A DNA stretch of 64,000 bases, from the NCBI GenBank assembly GCA_027592275.1, contig JAQCKF010000003.1, forward strand, positions 113,132 through 177,131, read 5' to 3'. This stretch comes from Pseudomonadota bacterium (GTDB lineage Bacteria > Pseudomonadota > Gammaproteobacteria > Pseudomonadales > Pseudohongiellaceae). Shown in pieces: positions 8,690-18,053 of this stretch (positions are counted from its first letter, which is position 1; every line of letters begins with the position of its first letter). A program made the position numbers and the translations under genes. Below the pieces are notes generated by a model, which saw only the letters and a program-made list of their open reading frames with translations, ran no database searches and was not told where the DNA came from.

Positions 8690-8722
8690 AAAAAAAAGGT
8701 CGGGGCTTAGCCGACCTTTTTA
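8690..8722. terminator. Bidirectional intrinsic terminator
   Basis: AAAAAGGTCGG (8693-8703), loop GGCTTAG, CCGACCTTTTT (8711-8721): an 11-bp stem with A-rich and T-rich ends on either side. It sits between two convergent paralogous genes and can serve both. Confidence 0.92.
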
Positions 8723-8737
8723 GTATGGGGATTTTCC

Positions 8738-9730
8738 TTAGGGAGAGCCAGCATCCTTGGGCGTTCCATCACCATTCATACCCTCCGCTTCATAGCGGCG
8801 CCAACCTGCAAGTATTCCCGCGAGCCCATGATTTCCCTCATGACAGGCATACTCGTAAATCGGCATGTCGGTTCTACGCATTGGCACCTTAGCTGACCAA
8901 GATACATCCCATGTCTGAGAGTCTTCGACGGTAAAGTCATAGTCGAGTGTATTCTCATCGACACGTGTGAACCGCTCGGTTACGCTCATGTTTGAAGATG
9001 CGCCGCGGGCAGTTTGGTTGTAATAGAAATCTTGCGTGTGGACAACGAGCGTATCGCCTTCCCAATGAGCAATCGAATCCCCATCCCATTTAATCTGCCG
9101 CGTATGGTGCTCACTGTCTAGGCGAATTATCCGTGCCCGGTGAATCATCTCATTTAGGATCATGATGTGATCTTCGGTCTGCACCAGCTGCATATTATTG
9201 TTATAGGCACCCGGTACCATCGGTGGTCCTGCACCATTGCTCATCAGGCAACGGTCGGCTAATGTGCGAGCCTCCGGCCCAAGGCTTAACCTTCTATTTT
9301 CTGCGACCACCGCACGCCTGCTCTGTCCTGCTGCGTTTGCCTGCGGAAGACGACCGTTGGGCGGATCGTAGATAAGCGAGGTACGACGGTCGGCAATCGT
9401 CTCGACACCGCGTTCATACCAGAATTCGTTGTAGGAGATGACGCCTGGCGGATAGCCAGCCCCTCCTACTGAATCTATGATGAGGTCGCGATTCTGACGT
9501 CGATTCTCGAAAGCTGCCCATTCCTGCGCCTCTTCTGCTGTAAGCGTAGCTTTGTCGGCAAGCTCGGATGGGCGGTTGAGAGGGGTGAGTGTGCGAAAGG
9601 TGTAAGTGCCCTGTAAATCAGGATGGCCATATTCCGTGCGTGGAATTACGGATTCCTGCGCTTGTAGTACTGGGGCCAACAACAAGCTGGTAACTGCTAA
9701 AGTCAGGATAGATGTGATCTTGTGCTTCAT
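8738..9730 (-). CDS. Exported protein of an unrecognised family, paralogue 2
   Basis: This 330-residue protein has a signal peptide (MKHKITSILTLAVTSLLLAPVLQAQ) and then IPRTEYGHPDLQGTYTF, matching the opening of the convergent neighbour. The C-terminal blocks AHWEGDTLVVHTQDF, MPIYEYACHEGNHGLAGILAGWR and the MSVTERFTRV segment line up with the other copy (MTITETFRRE). The two are clearly homologous but far from identical, so the duplication is old rather than an assembly artefact. Function is unknown; the pairing of two copies tail to tail around one terminator suggests related roles, possibly on different substrates. ATG at 9730 has GGAGACACA just upstream. Confidence 0.8.
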   Translation of the reverse strand: MKHKITSILTLAVTSLLLAPVLQAQESVIPRTEYGHPDLQGTYTFRTLTPLNRPSELADKATLTAEEAQEWAAFENRRQNRDLIIDSVGGAGYPPGVISYNEFWYERGVETIADRRTSLIYDPPNGRLPQANAAGQSRRAVVAENRRLSLGPEARTLADRCLMSNGAGPPMVPGAYNNNMQLVQTEDHIMILNEMIHRARIIRLDSEHHTRQIKWDGDSIAHWEGDTLVVHTQDFYYNQTARGASSNMSVTERFTRVDENTLDYDFTVEDSQTWDVSWSAKVPMRRTDMPIYEYACHEGNHGLAGILAGWRRYEAEGMNGDGTPKDAGSP

Positions 9731-9912
9731 TGTGTCTCCTCAATCTTATTCGTTGTATTAAGAGGTAGCCGCTAAAAGCTACTCTTGTTAGCAAGCATTT
9801 CCAAGGTAAATTTGCTCTTTCTCTGCATCGACGCTCTACATAGCAATAGCGCCGATCTAGAATAAACGACTAAGGAATTGAATAGTCGCTGCTGCTCTTC
9901 TAGAATCATTCG

Positions 9913-10404
9913 ATGCTATTTTTTCTCAAACAAACTAAAACACTCTGGTTGCTGTTCCTAGCCAGTATTGCACTGGCCATCGGGTTTCAACTGGCAACGC
10001 CACTCGCTGGCGGGGCCCTGCTTGATGTCAGTACCACCTTGGCCGCATCCGAAGACCTGCTGCAGTCTATGTCTGCCCAGCAGAAGCGGGCACATCTGTG
10101 GATTACCCTGTTGCTGGATGTCCCTTTCCCATTCGCCTATGGTGGATTGTTCCTAGGGCTGTGCCTACGGCACGGGGGCAGGTTTGCTCTTTACTTAGCA
10201 GCTCCTGCTTTCCTCGTTATTCCAGTTGATCTGATCGAGAATGCTGTGCAGGTCATAGCGCTATTGGGGAACGAAACACTGTTGCCCGCGAAAGCCTATC
10301 TAACACCCGCCAAGTTTCTGCTGTTTTATGCAGCCGCAATAGCCGCAATCGGTAATCTGAGCATCAGCTTAGGCTTGAGAGTTTTGAGAAAGTTTACTCA
10401 GTAG
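9913..10404 (+). CDS. Four-helix integral membrane protein, unknown function
   Basis: This 163-residue protein is mostly hydrophobic, with about four membrane segments (LWLLFLASIALAIGFQL, LLLDVPFPFAYGGLFLGL, FALYLAAPAFLVIPVDLIENAVQVIALL, FLLFYAAAIAAIGNLSISL). The ALLDV segment and the acidic intramembrane motif PVDLIENAVQ are distinctive, but I do not assign a family. It stands alone between two minus-strand genes, with its own transcript presumably starting in 9731-9912. The ATG at 9913 has no strong Shine-Dalgarno match. Inner-membrane location is inferred from hydrophobicity. Confidence 0.65.
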   Translation: MLFFLKQTKTLWLLFLASIALAIGFQLATPLAGGALLDVSTTLAASEDLLQSMSAQQKRAHLWITLLLDVPFPFAYGGLFLGLCLRHGGRFALYLAAPAFLVIPVDLIENAVQVIALLGNETLLPAKAYLTPAKFLLFYAAAIAAIGNLSISLGLRVLRKFTQ

Positions 10405-10576
10405 CTGTCTCGGGCGATAAACAATGTCTTACGTCCACCGCAATTGAATGACTGCCTATTGCGCCGCCATACCCTCTCAGATCATTCACGATCTCGTATT
10501 TCTTTACAGTGTGTGCACAAGGAGAATATCGCCGTTTGCTTTTAGTTAATGTTATTCGAAAACACTCGAACATAAA

Positions 10577-12763
10577 CTAACTAATAGAAGAACCCTGCAT
10601 CGCTTTGAGTTCGCGGCGCCTCGCATGCAATCTAGGCTCTGTATAGCCGTTAGGTTGATTCACGCCATCAAAAATTAAATCGCAAGCTGCCTGGAAGGCT
10701 ATCGAGTTTTCAAAATCGGGGGCCATCTTGTGATAGAGAGAGTCACTCGCATTCTGTTGATCTACGATCTGCGCCATGCGTTCTAGCGATTCTCGAACCT
10801 GCTGCGATGTACAAATATTGTGAAGCAACCAGTTTGCGATATGTTGACTCGATATACGTAGCGTAGCTCTATCTTCCATCAACTCAATGTTATGAATGTC
10901 AGGCACTTTAGAACAGCCTATTCCTTGATCCACCCAGCGCACGACATAGCCGAGAATACTCTGGCAGTTATTGTCCAAATCCAATTGCACAGATTCAGCG
11001 CTCATTGCGCTAGGGTCTTTGATAATAGGCAGGGTAAGAATGTCATCGAGTTTCGCGACAGGACGCTGTGCGAGCTCCAACTGGCGATCAAAAACGTTTA
11101 CGTAATGATAGTGCATCGCATGCAGTACTGCTGCGGTCGGCGATGGCACCCATGCGGTGTTTGCGCCTGCCATCGGATGAGCGATTTTCTCATCCAACAT
11201 CCTCGCCATAAGATCAGGCATCGCCCACATGCCTTTGCCGATTTGAGCTTTGCCCGACAATCCACAGGCGAGGCCTATATCTACATTGCGATCCTCGTAG
11301 GCGGAAATCCAGGGTGTGGATTTCATCTCTGCCTTTGGCACCATCACGCCAGCTTGCATGCTGGTGTGTATTTCATCGCCGGTACGATCTAGGAATCCAG
11401 TATTAATAAATGCAACACGGCTCTTCGCGGCGCGTATACATTCCTTGAGATTTACACTGGTACGTCGCTCCTCGTCCATGATGCCAATCTTCAGGGTATC
11501 ACTCTGAAGACCTAGAAATTCTTCTACGGCTGTGAACATGTCGCAGGTAAATTGAACCTCCGCCGGCCCGTGCATCTTTGGTTTGACGATGTAAATGCTG
11601 CCCGTTCGCGAATTGCGGGTATTGTTACTCTTTCTTATATCGATTGATGCAATTGAACTGGTAATAACGGCATCTAATATCCCTTCATAGATCTCTTCAC
11701 CGTGCTTATCGAAGATGGCGCTATTGCGCATCAGGTGACCGACGTTCCTTATTAGCAGCAGGCTCCTACCGGGCAGAGTAATCGTACCCCCTGACACATC
11801 CTGGAATTCTCTATCGGGATTGAGAGTCCGAGTAAATTGAGAGCCTTTCTTTGAGAATGATTCCGCTAGATCTCCGCGCATGAGTCCTAGCCAATTTCTG
11901 TAGACCTCAACCTTGTCTTCGGCATCTACAGCGGCAACGGAATCTTCACAGTCCTGAATTGCGGTGAGTGCCGCTTCCAGATTGATGTCTTTAACGCCAG
12001 CGGGATCGGTGCTGCCAATTTCAGAGTCACGATCTATTAGAATCTCAATATGCAGGCCGTTATTCACAATCAATAACGATTCTGGTGCGCTAGCTTCACC
12101 GAGATAGCCACGCAGTTGGTCTGAATCTACCAGAGTGGTAACGCCCTCATCCATTTCAACCAAGAGCTGGCCGCTGATAACTCGATAGGTTCTGGCTGCA
12201 TCATGGCTGGCATTTATGAGTGGGCAGGCCCGATCGAGAAAGCTCTTTGCGAAGGCGATGACCTTTTGTCCACGTAACGGGTTATAGCCCTGTGTGCGCT
12301 CACAGCCATCAACCTCTCCGATTACATCTGAACCATAGATGGCATCAAACAGACTTCCCCAACGTGCGTTCGCCGCGTTCAAGGCGAAGCGCGCATTCTT
12401 GACGGGCACCACCAGCTGTGGGCCAGCCATGGTTGCGATTTCAGGATCGACATTCCCCGTACAGATAGAAAAGTCATCGCCCTCTTCTACTAAGTAGCCA
12501 CTATCACGTAGAAATTGCACATAGGCGATAGAGTCGAAGGGGGTCTCGCCATGGCTCGTATGCCACTCGTCAATTTGCGCCTGAAGCTTATCGCGCACAG
12601 CCAACAGGGCAGTATTGCGTGAAGTAAACTGGTCAATTATCGACTCGAAGCCTTGCCAGAAATCTGCCTCGGTCAGCCCGAGCTCAGGCAACAGCTGTGT
12701 GTTAATGAAGTCCGCCAAAAGCGGATCAACCTGAAGTGTACCTTGTTGGATTTTTTGATTCAT
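10577..12763 (-). CDS. glcB: Malate synthase G
   Basis: Malate synthase G condenses glyoxylate with acetyl-CoA to malate in the glyoxylate or glycolate pathway. The 728-residue length is that of the G isoform (E. coli GlcB 723). Recognisable family blocks are [27 protein letters not shown], the [19 protein letters not shown] segment with the active-site arginine, [14 protein letters not shown], and [18 protein letters not shown]. It is cytoplasmic and needs Mg2+. There is no isocitrate lyase or glycolate oxidase gene beside it here, so it is a stand-alone gene that may be controlled separately from aceA. The start ATG follows a purine-rich stretch (CACTCAACACCT on the plus strand gives AGGTGT). 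Confidence 0.97.
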   Translation of the reverse strand: MNQKIQQGTLQVDPLLADFINTQLLPELGLTEADFWQGFESIIDQFTSRNTALLAVRDKLQAQIDEWHTSHGETPFDSIAYVQFLRDSGYLVEEGDDFSICTGNVDPEIATMAGPQLVVPVKNARFALNAANARWGSLFDAIYGSDVIGEVDGCERTQGYNPLRGQKVIAFAKSFLDRACPLINASHDAARTYRVISGQLLVEMDEGVTTLVDSDQLRGYLGEASAPESLLIVNNGLHIEILIDRDSEIGSTDPAGVKDINLEAALTAIQDCEDSVAAVDAEDKVEVYRNWLGLMRGDLAESFSKKGSQFTRTLNPDREFQDVSGGTITLPGRSLLLIRNVGHLMRNSAIFDKHGEEIYEGILDAVITSSIASIDIRKSNNTRNSRTGSIYIVKPKMHGPAEVQFTCDMFTAVEEFLGLQSDTLKIGIMDEERRTSVNLKECIRAAKSRVAFINTGFLDRTGDEIHTSMQAGVMVPKAEMKSTPWISAYEDRNVDIGLACGLSGKAQIGKGMWAMPDLMARMLDEKIAHPMAGANTAWVPSPTAAVLHAMHYHYVNVFDRQLELAQRPVAKLDDILTLPIIKDPSAMSAESVQLDLDNNCQSILGYVVRWVDQGIGCSKVPDIHNIELMEDRATLRISSQHIANWLLHNICTSQQVRESLERMAQIVDQQNASDSLYHKMAPDFENSIAFQAACDLIFDGVNQPNGYTEPRLHARRRELKAMQGSSIS

Positions 12764-12918
12764 AGGTGTTGAGTGTACTAACTACAGGCCGAATGTTCAC
12801 CCTCAGCAATGACAGCGGTAGGGCAATTGAATAGGAGTGGATCAGTTGAAAAGCTACACGTGGGCAGCGCTAAAAAATTTACTACGCGTTGCTAACCTAC
12901 AGTTGCGCGTGGACCTTT

Positions 12919-13278
12919 TTAACTAGACGCTAGTTCGCCCATACGCTTTACCGAGTCATGCATCTCATCAAGTGTAGCCTGAAAGCGATCCTCCACATCT
13001 TCGCCTTGATCACGCGCCACGGCGGCAGCATTGAGTTGGCGAATAAGCTGAATGATGGAGTCTCCCTCTTGTCTAAGTTCGATATAGCGTCTTTCGTTAG
13101 GAAATACCATGCTGGACAAACCCCAGACGCCGGCCTCCATTAACAAAACACCTACGAGAGCTATAGGGAGTTGCATCTGAACTGTTAGCGATGGGCTAAG
13201 TATCACCGCTGTAAATATTATTCCAATGCCAAGCCCGGTGAGCCCCACATCTATGCTGCGTCGAATATTTCTTCCCAA
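12919..13278 (-). CDS. Small two-helix membrane protein with coiled-coil tail
   Basis: This 119-residue protein has two hydrophobic segments (VGLTGLGIGIIFTAVILSP and LPIALVGVLLMEAGVWGLSSMVF) and then a charged, probably helical tail from about residue 65 (RRYIELRQEGDSIIQLIRQLN ... FQATLDEMHDSVKRMGELA). I do not recognise the family. The tail probably lies in the cytoplasm and could mediate oligomerisation. It sits between malate synthase and the esterase operon on the same strand, with 65 bases to the latter; cotranscription is possible. The ATG at 13278 has AGGAG-like sequence upstream (GAAAATAGGAGCTTGC). Confidence 0.6.
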   Translation of the reverse strand: MGRNIRRSIDVGLTGLGIGIIFTAVILSPSLTVQMQLPIALVGVLLMEAGVWGLSSMVFPNERRYIELRQEGDSIIQLIRQLNAAAVARDQGEDVEDRFQATLDEMHDSVKRMGELASS

Positions 13279-13343
13279 AGCAAGCTCCTATTTTCCTGTC
13301 GTCGACTTTTGTGCGATTCGCCCTCAATCCCTAGCCCTACAGA

Positions 13344-14603
13344 TTATGGATTGACGCGCAAACTGAGAGCCGCAGTATAGAGCAATGACTTGTCACGATC
13401 TCTAACTACCCAATCCAATAGCGTGTTCATATCTTGTTCTACTTTACCTATAAACAGAGAGCGTCCGTTAACAACCACTTGTATCTGTTCCGAAAAATCC
13501 ACTTGTTCGGGACTTAACAAGAGAGTGAACGCGTCGACCGACTCCGCGGTGACGGTAAAACTATTGCCCTGCCTGCTGACAGTCATGATCCCTGGCTGCC
13601 CTTCGACTGCCAACTCTTCGATTCGCATCCAAAGATTACGGTTGTAGCGATCGCTACGGTCAGTAACCCAACGCAGCTGGTTTGGAAATGGATCACGGGG
13701 ATTGTCGAGTTTGAATTGCTCGATCATGGGTTGCTCGTCGGGAAGCCAATTCGTATTGTGCCCACCGTCTTCTATCGCTCTGAACACATGATCTATGTTT
13801 GCTTCTTGCAGAATATTGATGAACGGCTCAACAGACGATACTGGGTAAAGTGGGTCATTCTCGCCATTTACAATATACAGCGGCCTGCTCATCAAATTCT
13901 CGAAGAAGAGCTTATAGCCAGGCCCGCTCTGCGGGTTTCTGAGCACACCGGGATGCCCGATGTAAGGTAAGAATGCGGCCCATTGTGTCGATTGCTTGAA
14001 GGCAAAAAAATAGGCCCCGGTGCCACCATCAGACACTCCGCTCAAGGTGACCCGATTGTCATCTATGTTATAGGTTTGCTTTAACTCTCTTAATATTGAA
14101 GGCAGATTGTCCGCTTGATTCTCAAACCACCAGAACGCTGCATTCCATGCAGCTGGCACGACTACGATTCGATCTTCCTTCTTTAGTGATTCGTATCCAC
14201 GCCGCCACCACTCGCCGCCCGGCTCCCATTCTGGCCGACTAACTCCCCCATGCAGCATGAATTCAACAGGATAACTTCGTGTGGCGTCGTAGGTTTCGGG
14301 GATCAGATAAACGAAGGGATAGCGGGTTCCATCGATGTCGATTCTAGCGCTTTCCTGCTGCCCAAGAGCAACGTCTTGCGCAAATGCCGGTCCTGCATCT
14401 AGCCACTTATATAGCGTTTCGATATCCGCTGCTCGCGCTATGAGTTCGCGCTTGCTGCTTTCTATCTCCGCCTCGGTACTCGCAGCCCAGAAGGCAGTTA
14501 CTAATTCAGAGCCATGTAATTCTTCAGCCGCACAAATCTGCCCGAATGCAAACATCGGGAAAATCATCAGCGCGGTTAAAATCTGTTTCACATGAGTTTT
14601 CAA
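13344..14603 (-). CDS. Exported alpha/beta-hydrolase (esterase-like), TTG start
   Basis: The mature protein shows an alpha/beta-hydrolase: YPVEFMLHGGVSRPEW is the oxyanion-region HGG, TLSGVSDGGTGAYFFAFK carries the nucleophile GVSDGG, and DGGHNTNW would supply the catalytic histidine. A C-terminal beta domain follows (TVTAESVDAFTLLLSP). Most likely an esterase or related hydrolase of the periplasm. The frame is open far upstream, into the neighbour gene. The TTG at 14603 is chosen: it lies one base past the stop of the metallo-beta-lactamase gene, has GGAGAA seven bases upstream, and starts a signal peptide (KTHVKQILTALMIFPMFAFGQICAAEE). That gives 419 residues. A GTG at 14591 is the alternative. 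Coupled translation with the upstream gene is expected. Confidence 0.8.
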   Translation of the reverse strand: MKTHVKQILTALMIFPMFAFGQICAAEELHGSELVTAFWAASTEAEIESSKRELIARAADIETLYKWLDAGPAFAQDVALGQQESARIDIDGTRYPFVYLIPETYDATRSYPVEFMLHGGVSRPEWEPGGEWWRRGYESLKKEDRIVVVPAAWNAAFWWFENQADNLPSILRELKQTYNIDDNRVTLSGVSDGGTGAYFFAFKQSTQWAAFLPYIGHPGVLRNPQSGPGYKLFFENLMSRPLYIVNGENDPLYPVSSVEPFINILQEANIDHVFRAIEDGGHNTNWLPDEQPMIEQFKLDNPRDPFPNQLRWVTDRSDRYNRNLWMRIEELAVEGQPGIMTVSRQGNSFTVTAESVDAFTLLLSPEQVDFSEQIQVVVNGRSLFIGKVEQDMNTLLDWVVRDRDKSLLYTAALSLRVNP

Positions 14604-14604
14604 T

Positions 14605-15471
14605 TCAGAGTTCTCCACCCAGTTCTGTATACAGTGCACGCAGGAATCTGTCTGGATCGCCGTATTGTGCATTGTAGGCTGCAGTAGGATCAGCCGCGGC
14701 GACTTGCTCGTAAGACATGTTCCTCGCCAGCAGATCTTCAACCTGATCCGATACATCCAACACCATATCGCGAAATCCCATAACATCTTCGCGATTGGAA
14801 ACTACTCCGTGGCCCGGCAGGATTTTCGTATTCGGACCCGCAACCCCGATTAGTCTGCCCAGCGCCTCTAGCGTCCCTTTTAAGGTGCCTCCATTGTTGG
14901 TGTCAATAACCGGGAATGCCGTAGTTCGAAATACATCACCGGTATGTACCACATCGGAGTTTTTAAAATGGATAAAAGTGTCGCCATCTGTGTGCGCTGG
15001 CGGTACCGGAAATGCATAAACTTCCTCGCCATTAAGGTGAATAGTGATCGCATCACTGTAGGTGAGTACCGGCAGCGCTGCTGCAGGTGCTTGCTGCGCT
15101 AACCTAACGCGTATTTCGTCGCGCGCGAGAATCAGCACACCCATATTGCCGAGGTTTTCGTTACCACCGGTGTGATCACCGTGAACATGGGTATTGATCA
15201 GGAACCGAATTTCTCCGTCGGATAGGCTGCGAATGGCGGCGACAATTTTCTCGGTAAGGGGTGCGAACTGATCATCGATCATGACGATACCGTCTTCACC
15301 GATGGACAGGCCGATATTGCCTCCGCGGCCCTCAAGATAGTAGACACTACCTGCAACATGGTGGGGAATAATTTCCACACTACTGAAGTCTTGCTGAGCA
15401 AATACGGAGCTGGCCAGTGTCAGGCTGGAGAGAAATAGCACGAGTGATTTCAGGCATTGATGTCGGCGCAT
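14605..15471 (-). CDS. Exported metallo-beta-lactamase-fold hydrolase
   Basis: This 288-residue protein has a signal peptide (LVLFLSSLTLASSVFAQQ) and the MBL-fold zinc motif INTHVHGDHTGGNE, with downstream ligands in FPVPPAHTDGDTFIHF, VVHTGDVFRTTAFPVID and ILPGHGVVSNRED. It is a metal-dependent hydrolase of the periplasm. Similar exported MBL proteins occur beside dehydrogenases and in quinohaemoprotein relay systems, and others are mistaken for lactamases; resistance should not be inferred. It is the first gene of a two-gene operon with the esterase-like gene, whose start is one base away. Confidence 0.88.
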   Translation of the reverse strand: MRRHQCLKSLVLFLSSLTLASSVFAQQDFSSVEIIPHHVAGSVYYLEGRGGNIGLSIGEDGIVMIDDQFAPLTEKIVAAIRSLSDGEIRFLINTHVHGDHTGGNENLGNMGVLILARDEIRVRLAQQAPAAALPVLTYSDAITIHLNGEEVYAFPVPPAHTDGDTFIHFKNSDVVHTGDVFRTTAFPVIDTNNGGTLKGTLEALGRLIGVAGPNTKILPGHGVVSNREDVMGFRDMVLDVSDQVEDLLARNMSYEQVAAADPTAAYNAQYGDPDRFLRALYTELGGEL

Positions 15472-15764
15472 GAGGAAACTCCTAGCGGGAAAGGCGTTGA
15501 TTGACTGGGTTGGATCGAATCGAGCAACTCATCTGATAGAAATAGGAGAATAAGAGCCTGAAGCCAGAATGTCCAATGACGCCCGTTCGATTCGACCTTA
15601 TTTCGATTCGAGCCCAACTAGTTTAAAGTAAACGCTTCTTTTGGTTGTCTGGGACCGCAGACGCAACAATTATTGAGTGGTTTTGCTCCATACAGCGTAT
15701 AAGACGTAGCTAAGAGATAAAGAGTTAAGAGACAAAATTCAAACAGCGGGCGAACTGGAAGCTA

Positions 15765-16550
15765 ATGTTGATCAAAGTTGAGAATCTAGCGCAGAAACTG
15801 GGCCGAGGACGCAGCTCTCTCGCCGCCATTATCGCTATGCTTTACCTGACCCTAAGCGTCTCGGCATTCAGCCAGGATAGCCTGCCGCAACTTGATCTCG
15901 ACCTACCTCTACGTTTGGATTTTTCCGGATCCTGGGAGAAGGATTTCAGGCGCAGCGACAATTGGGAAGATGAGCTAAACCGGACTCTACGTGTTCGCCA
16001 AGAGTCTGCGATCCGGCAGCAGTCCTCACCCGGTTCATCGCGAAGCCGATCGACTCCTCCAATTTCCATCGGCAATCTGAACCTGCCGCGTAGTCGTGGC
16101 CGTGGGGCGAGCATCGTCGATTTAGCTCGATTGGCAGAATACATCAGTCGACAGAGCGTCATAGATATAGTGCAGACTAGAGATGAAATAAGAATCGAGC
16201 GTCACGGCGAGGCAGCATTAATCTGTGGTGTTGAGTATGAACGACAGCAAACATTCTCCAGTGAACATGGAGTTGAGGTTTGTGCCTGGGATGGGCAACA
16301 GCTAGTCTTTCAGATCATGCTGCCCGATGACCTGACCATTATGCATCGCTTCACGGTGTCTTCGAATCAGCAGGTGCTCAACCTACTTACCAGCATCTAC
16401 AGCAAGCGCAGCGAGCCATTCAACCTCATTCAGGCGTTCAATAAATATGAGGCACCGCGTGATGAATTTAGCTGTATTCAAACCCTGAGTCGCGGTCAGG
16501 TTTGCAGTCAAGCCGGCACCGATCTATCGACGGTGTTGGAAGACTTTTGA
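15765..16550 (+). CDS. Exported protein, unknown, first of a pair
   Basis: This 261-residue protein has an N-terminal hydrophobic leader (SSLAAIIAMLYLTLSVSAFSQDS) preceded by a basic stretch, so it is probably exported. Residues 40-100 are rich in R, S and D, and the C-terminal half is globular (EIRIERHGEAALICGVEYE, EHGVEVCAWDGQQLVFQIML). I see four cysteines that could pair in the periplasm (in LICGV, EVCAW, FSCIQ, QVCSQ). The family is not recognised. GGAAG precedes the ATG at 15765. The end overlaps the start region of the next gene, so the two are surely cotranscribed and probably work together. Confidence 0.65.
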   Translation: MLIKVENLAQKLGRGRSSLAAIIAMLYLTLSVSAFSQDSLPQLDLDLPLRLDFSGSWEKDFRRSDNWEDELNRTLRVRQESAIRQQSSPGSSRSRSTPPISIGNLNLPRSRGRGASIVDLARLAEYISRQSVIDIVQTRDEIRIERHGEAALICGVEYERQQTFSSEHGVEVCAWDGQQLVFQIMLPDDLTIMHRFTVSSNQQVLNLLTSIYSKRSEPFNLIQAFNKYEAPRDEFSCIQTLSRGQVCSQAGTDLSTVLEDF

Positions 16551-17743
16551 ACTATTTGAGAAACACAACGAGTATTCGTGTTCTTACAGCGTTGTTAATA
16601 TTGCCGTTCACTACGTGCTCACTGAGGCCCCCTGAAGCAGAACCGGTCGCGGTGGTGGAGCGCGCCCTAGATCTTGTTGGCGATGTGCCTCTAATTCAGG
16701 CAATACAAGTTCCATCGGCGAGCGCATTGCTAGAAGTCGGTGTGCAAGTTTTCGGTACTGCGCAGAAAGAAGCCGGAGAGTACGAGATAGGCGATTGGGT
16801 ATTCGACGAAATCATTCAGAAGGAGACACAATTCCTTCCTCACCTGCTGAAGAACACTCTGGTCGATTCCAGACAATGGGGGGCCATCAGAGTAATTCCC
16901 CAGAGCGACCCCTCTCTCGACTTATTCGTTGAAGGACAAATTATTCAATCAGATGGCGAGACTCTTGAACTGCAGATTCGCGCATTCGACAGCAGCGGTC
17001 GAGAATGGTTGAACAAAACCTATGCAGATCAAAGTATTCAGGAGGAGTATCCAGAATCCACTAGGTTTACTTTGGACAATACTTTCGATTCCATAAATTT
17101 CATCGATCCCTTTCAGGATATTTATAACCGCATTGCTAACGACCTCGTTGTCGTGAGAACGAATCTAGGCGAGCAGACACTTGACGATCTGAATCTCGTA
17201 ACCGACATGCTCTACGCTAGCGATCTATCCCCCAATACTTTTTCAGGCGCACTAAAAGAGAATGAAGATGGCCTGTTGATAGTCGACAGTCTCCCATCAC
17301 TCGACGATCCCATGATGGCTAGAGTTGCCGACATGAAATACCGTCATCATCTTTTTATCGATACCGTGGATGAGTACTATCAAACACTCTATGAAGACAT
17401 TCAGCCCGCTTATGTTCTATGGCGTCGATATTCGATTGATCAGATCACTGAGATAGAAACGTCGCAGCAAGAAGCAAATCGAAGCGACTATGGCGGCTCG
17501 AGTGGTTTCTTATCCCTTAGCCAGCGCTATGATCGCTTTAAGTGGAGTAAGATATTTGAGCGAGAATTTAATGACCTGGCTGCCGGCTTCAATAACGAGC
17601 TTGCGCCTGCCTTTCTAGAGCTGAATTCTCAAGTTCATGGACTAACAGGGACAATGGAGCAACAGTACCGAGAATGGCGTGGCATACTACGAAAGTTATT
17701 TGAGTTGGAGAACGGCGACTTAACACCAGACGCTACCGAATAG
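16502..17743 (+). CDS. Probable lipoprotein, unknown, second of a pair
   Basis: The long form is 413 residues and overlaps the upstream gene by 49 bases. A TTG at 16547 (TTGA overlap with the upstream stop) gives a shorter and more natural protein starting NYLRNTTSIRVLTALLILPF followed by TTC, which looks like a lipobox with the modified cysteine. I favour that start. The rest is acidic and without recognisable domain: there is a beta-rich part (DLFVEGQIIQSDGETLELQIRAFDSSGREWLNKTY) and a helical end (FELENGDL). Probably anchored in the inner or outer membrane, facing the periplasm, together with the exported product of the gene before it. Function unknown. Confidence 0.65.
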   Translation: MQSSRHRSIDGVGRLLNYLRNTTSIRVLTALLILPFTTCSLRPPEAEPVAVVERALDLVGDVPLIQAIQVPSASALLEVGVQVFGTAQKEAGEYEIGDWVFDEIIQKETQFLPHLLKNTLVDSRQWGAIRVIPQSDPSLDLFVEGQIIQSDGETLELQIRAFDSSGREWLNKTYADQSIQEEYPESTRFTLDNTFDSINFIDPFQDIYNRIANDLVVVRTNLGEQTLDDLNLVTDMLYASDLSPNTFSGALKENEDGLLIVDSLPSLDDPMMARVADMKYRHHLFIDTVDEYYQTLYEDIQPAYVLWRRYSIDQITEIETSQQEANRSDYGGSSGFLSLSQRYDRFKWSKIFEREFNDLAAGFNNELAPAFLELNSQVHGLTGTMEQQYREWRGILRKLFELENGDLTPDATE

Positions 17744-17784
17744 AATTCGCTTGCTGTAGGTGCTCGCTTGGTTTGTAGCTCCAG

Positions 17785-17871
17785 CTAAACAGAGACTATA
17801 ACTGCCCAGCAGACTAGAGCTACTACAACGGGTGCGATCATCAGAAATACTAGGTGTCTTGTGTGGATCAT
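17785..17871 (-). CDS. Possible small membrane protein, 28 residues
   Basis: An ATG at 17871 with GAGGGCGAGACA just upstream starts a 28-residue frame, MIHTRHLVFLMIAPVVVALV and eight more mostly hydrophobic residues, which would be a single membrane helix. The frame extends upstream to 17988, but that part is not hydrophobic and has no ribosome site. Small one-helix proteins of this type exist as subunits of larger membrane complexes, but nothing here says which. The gene is too short to be certain; it could be chance. Confidence 0.35.
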   Translation of the reverse strand: MIHTRHLVFLMIAPVVVALVCWAVIVSV

Positions 17872-18053
17872 TGTCTCGCCCTCTTCTTTTCTGTGTATAT
17901 CAGAAATCAAATATAACACTAACAACGTTGGAATCTGTGTCGCTGCGACACTATGACGCGGCCAGTAACTTTCGCCTATTTTTCGCACTAAGCTCTATTT
18001 AACTGAACGTTCTGTAGGCGTATACTCGACTAAAAATAGAAAAGGCGTTGACC

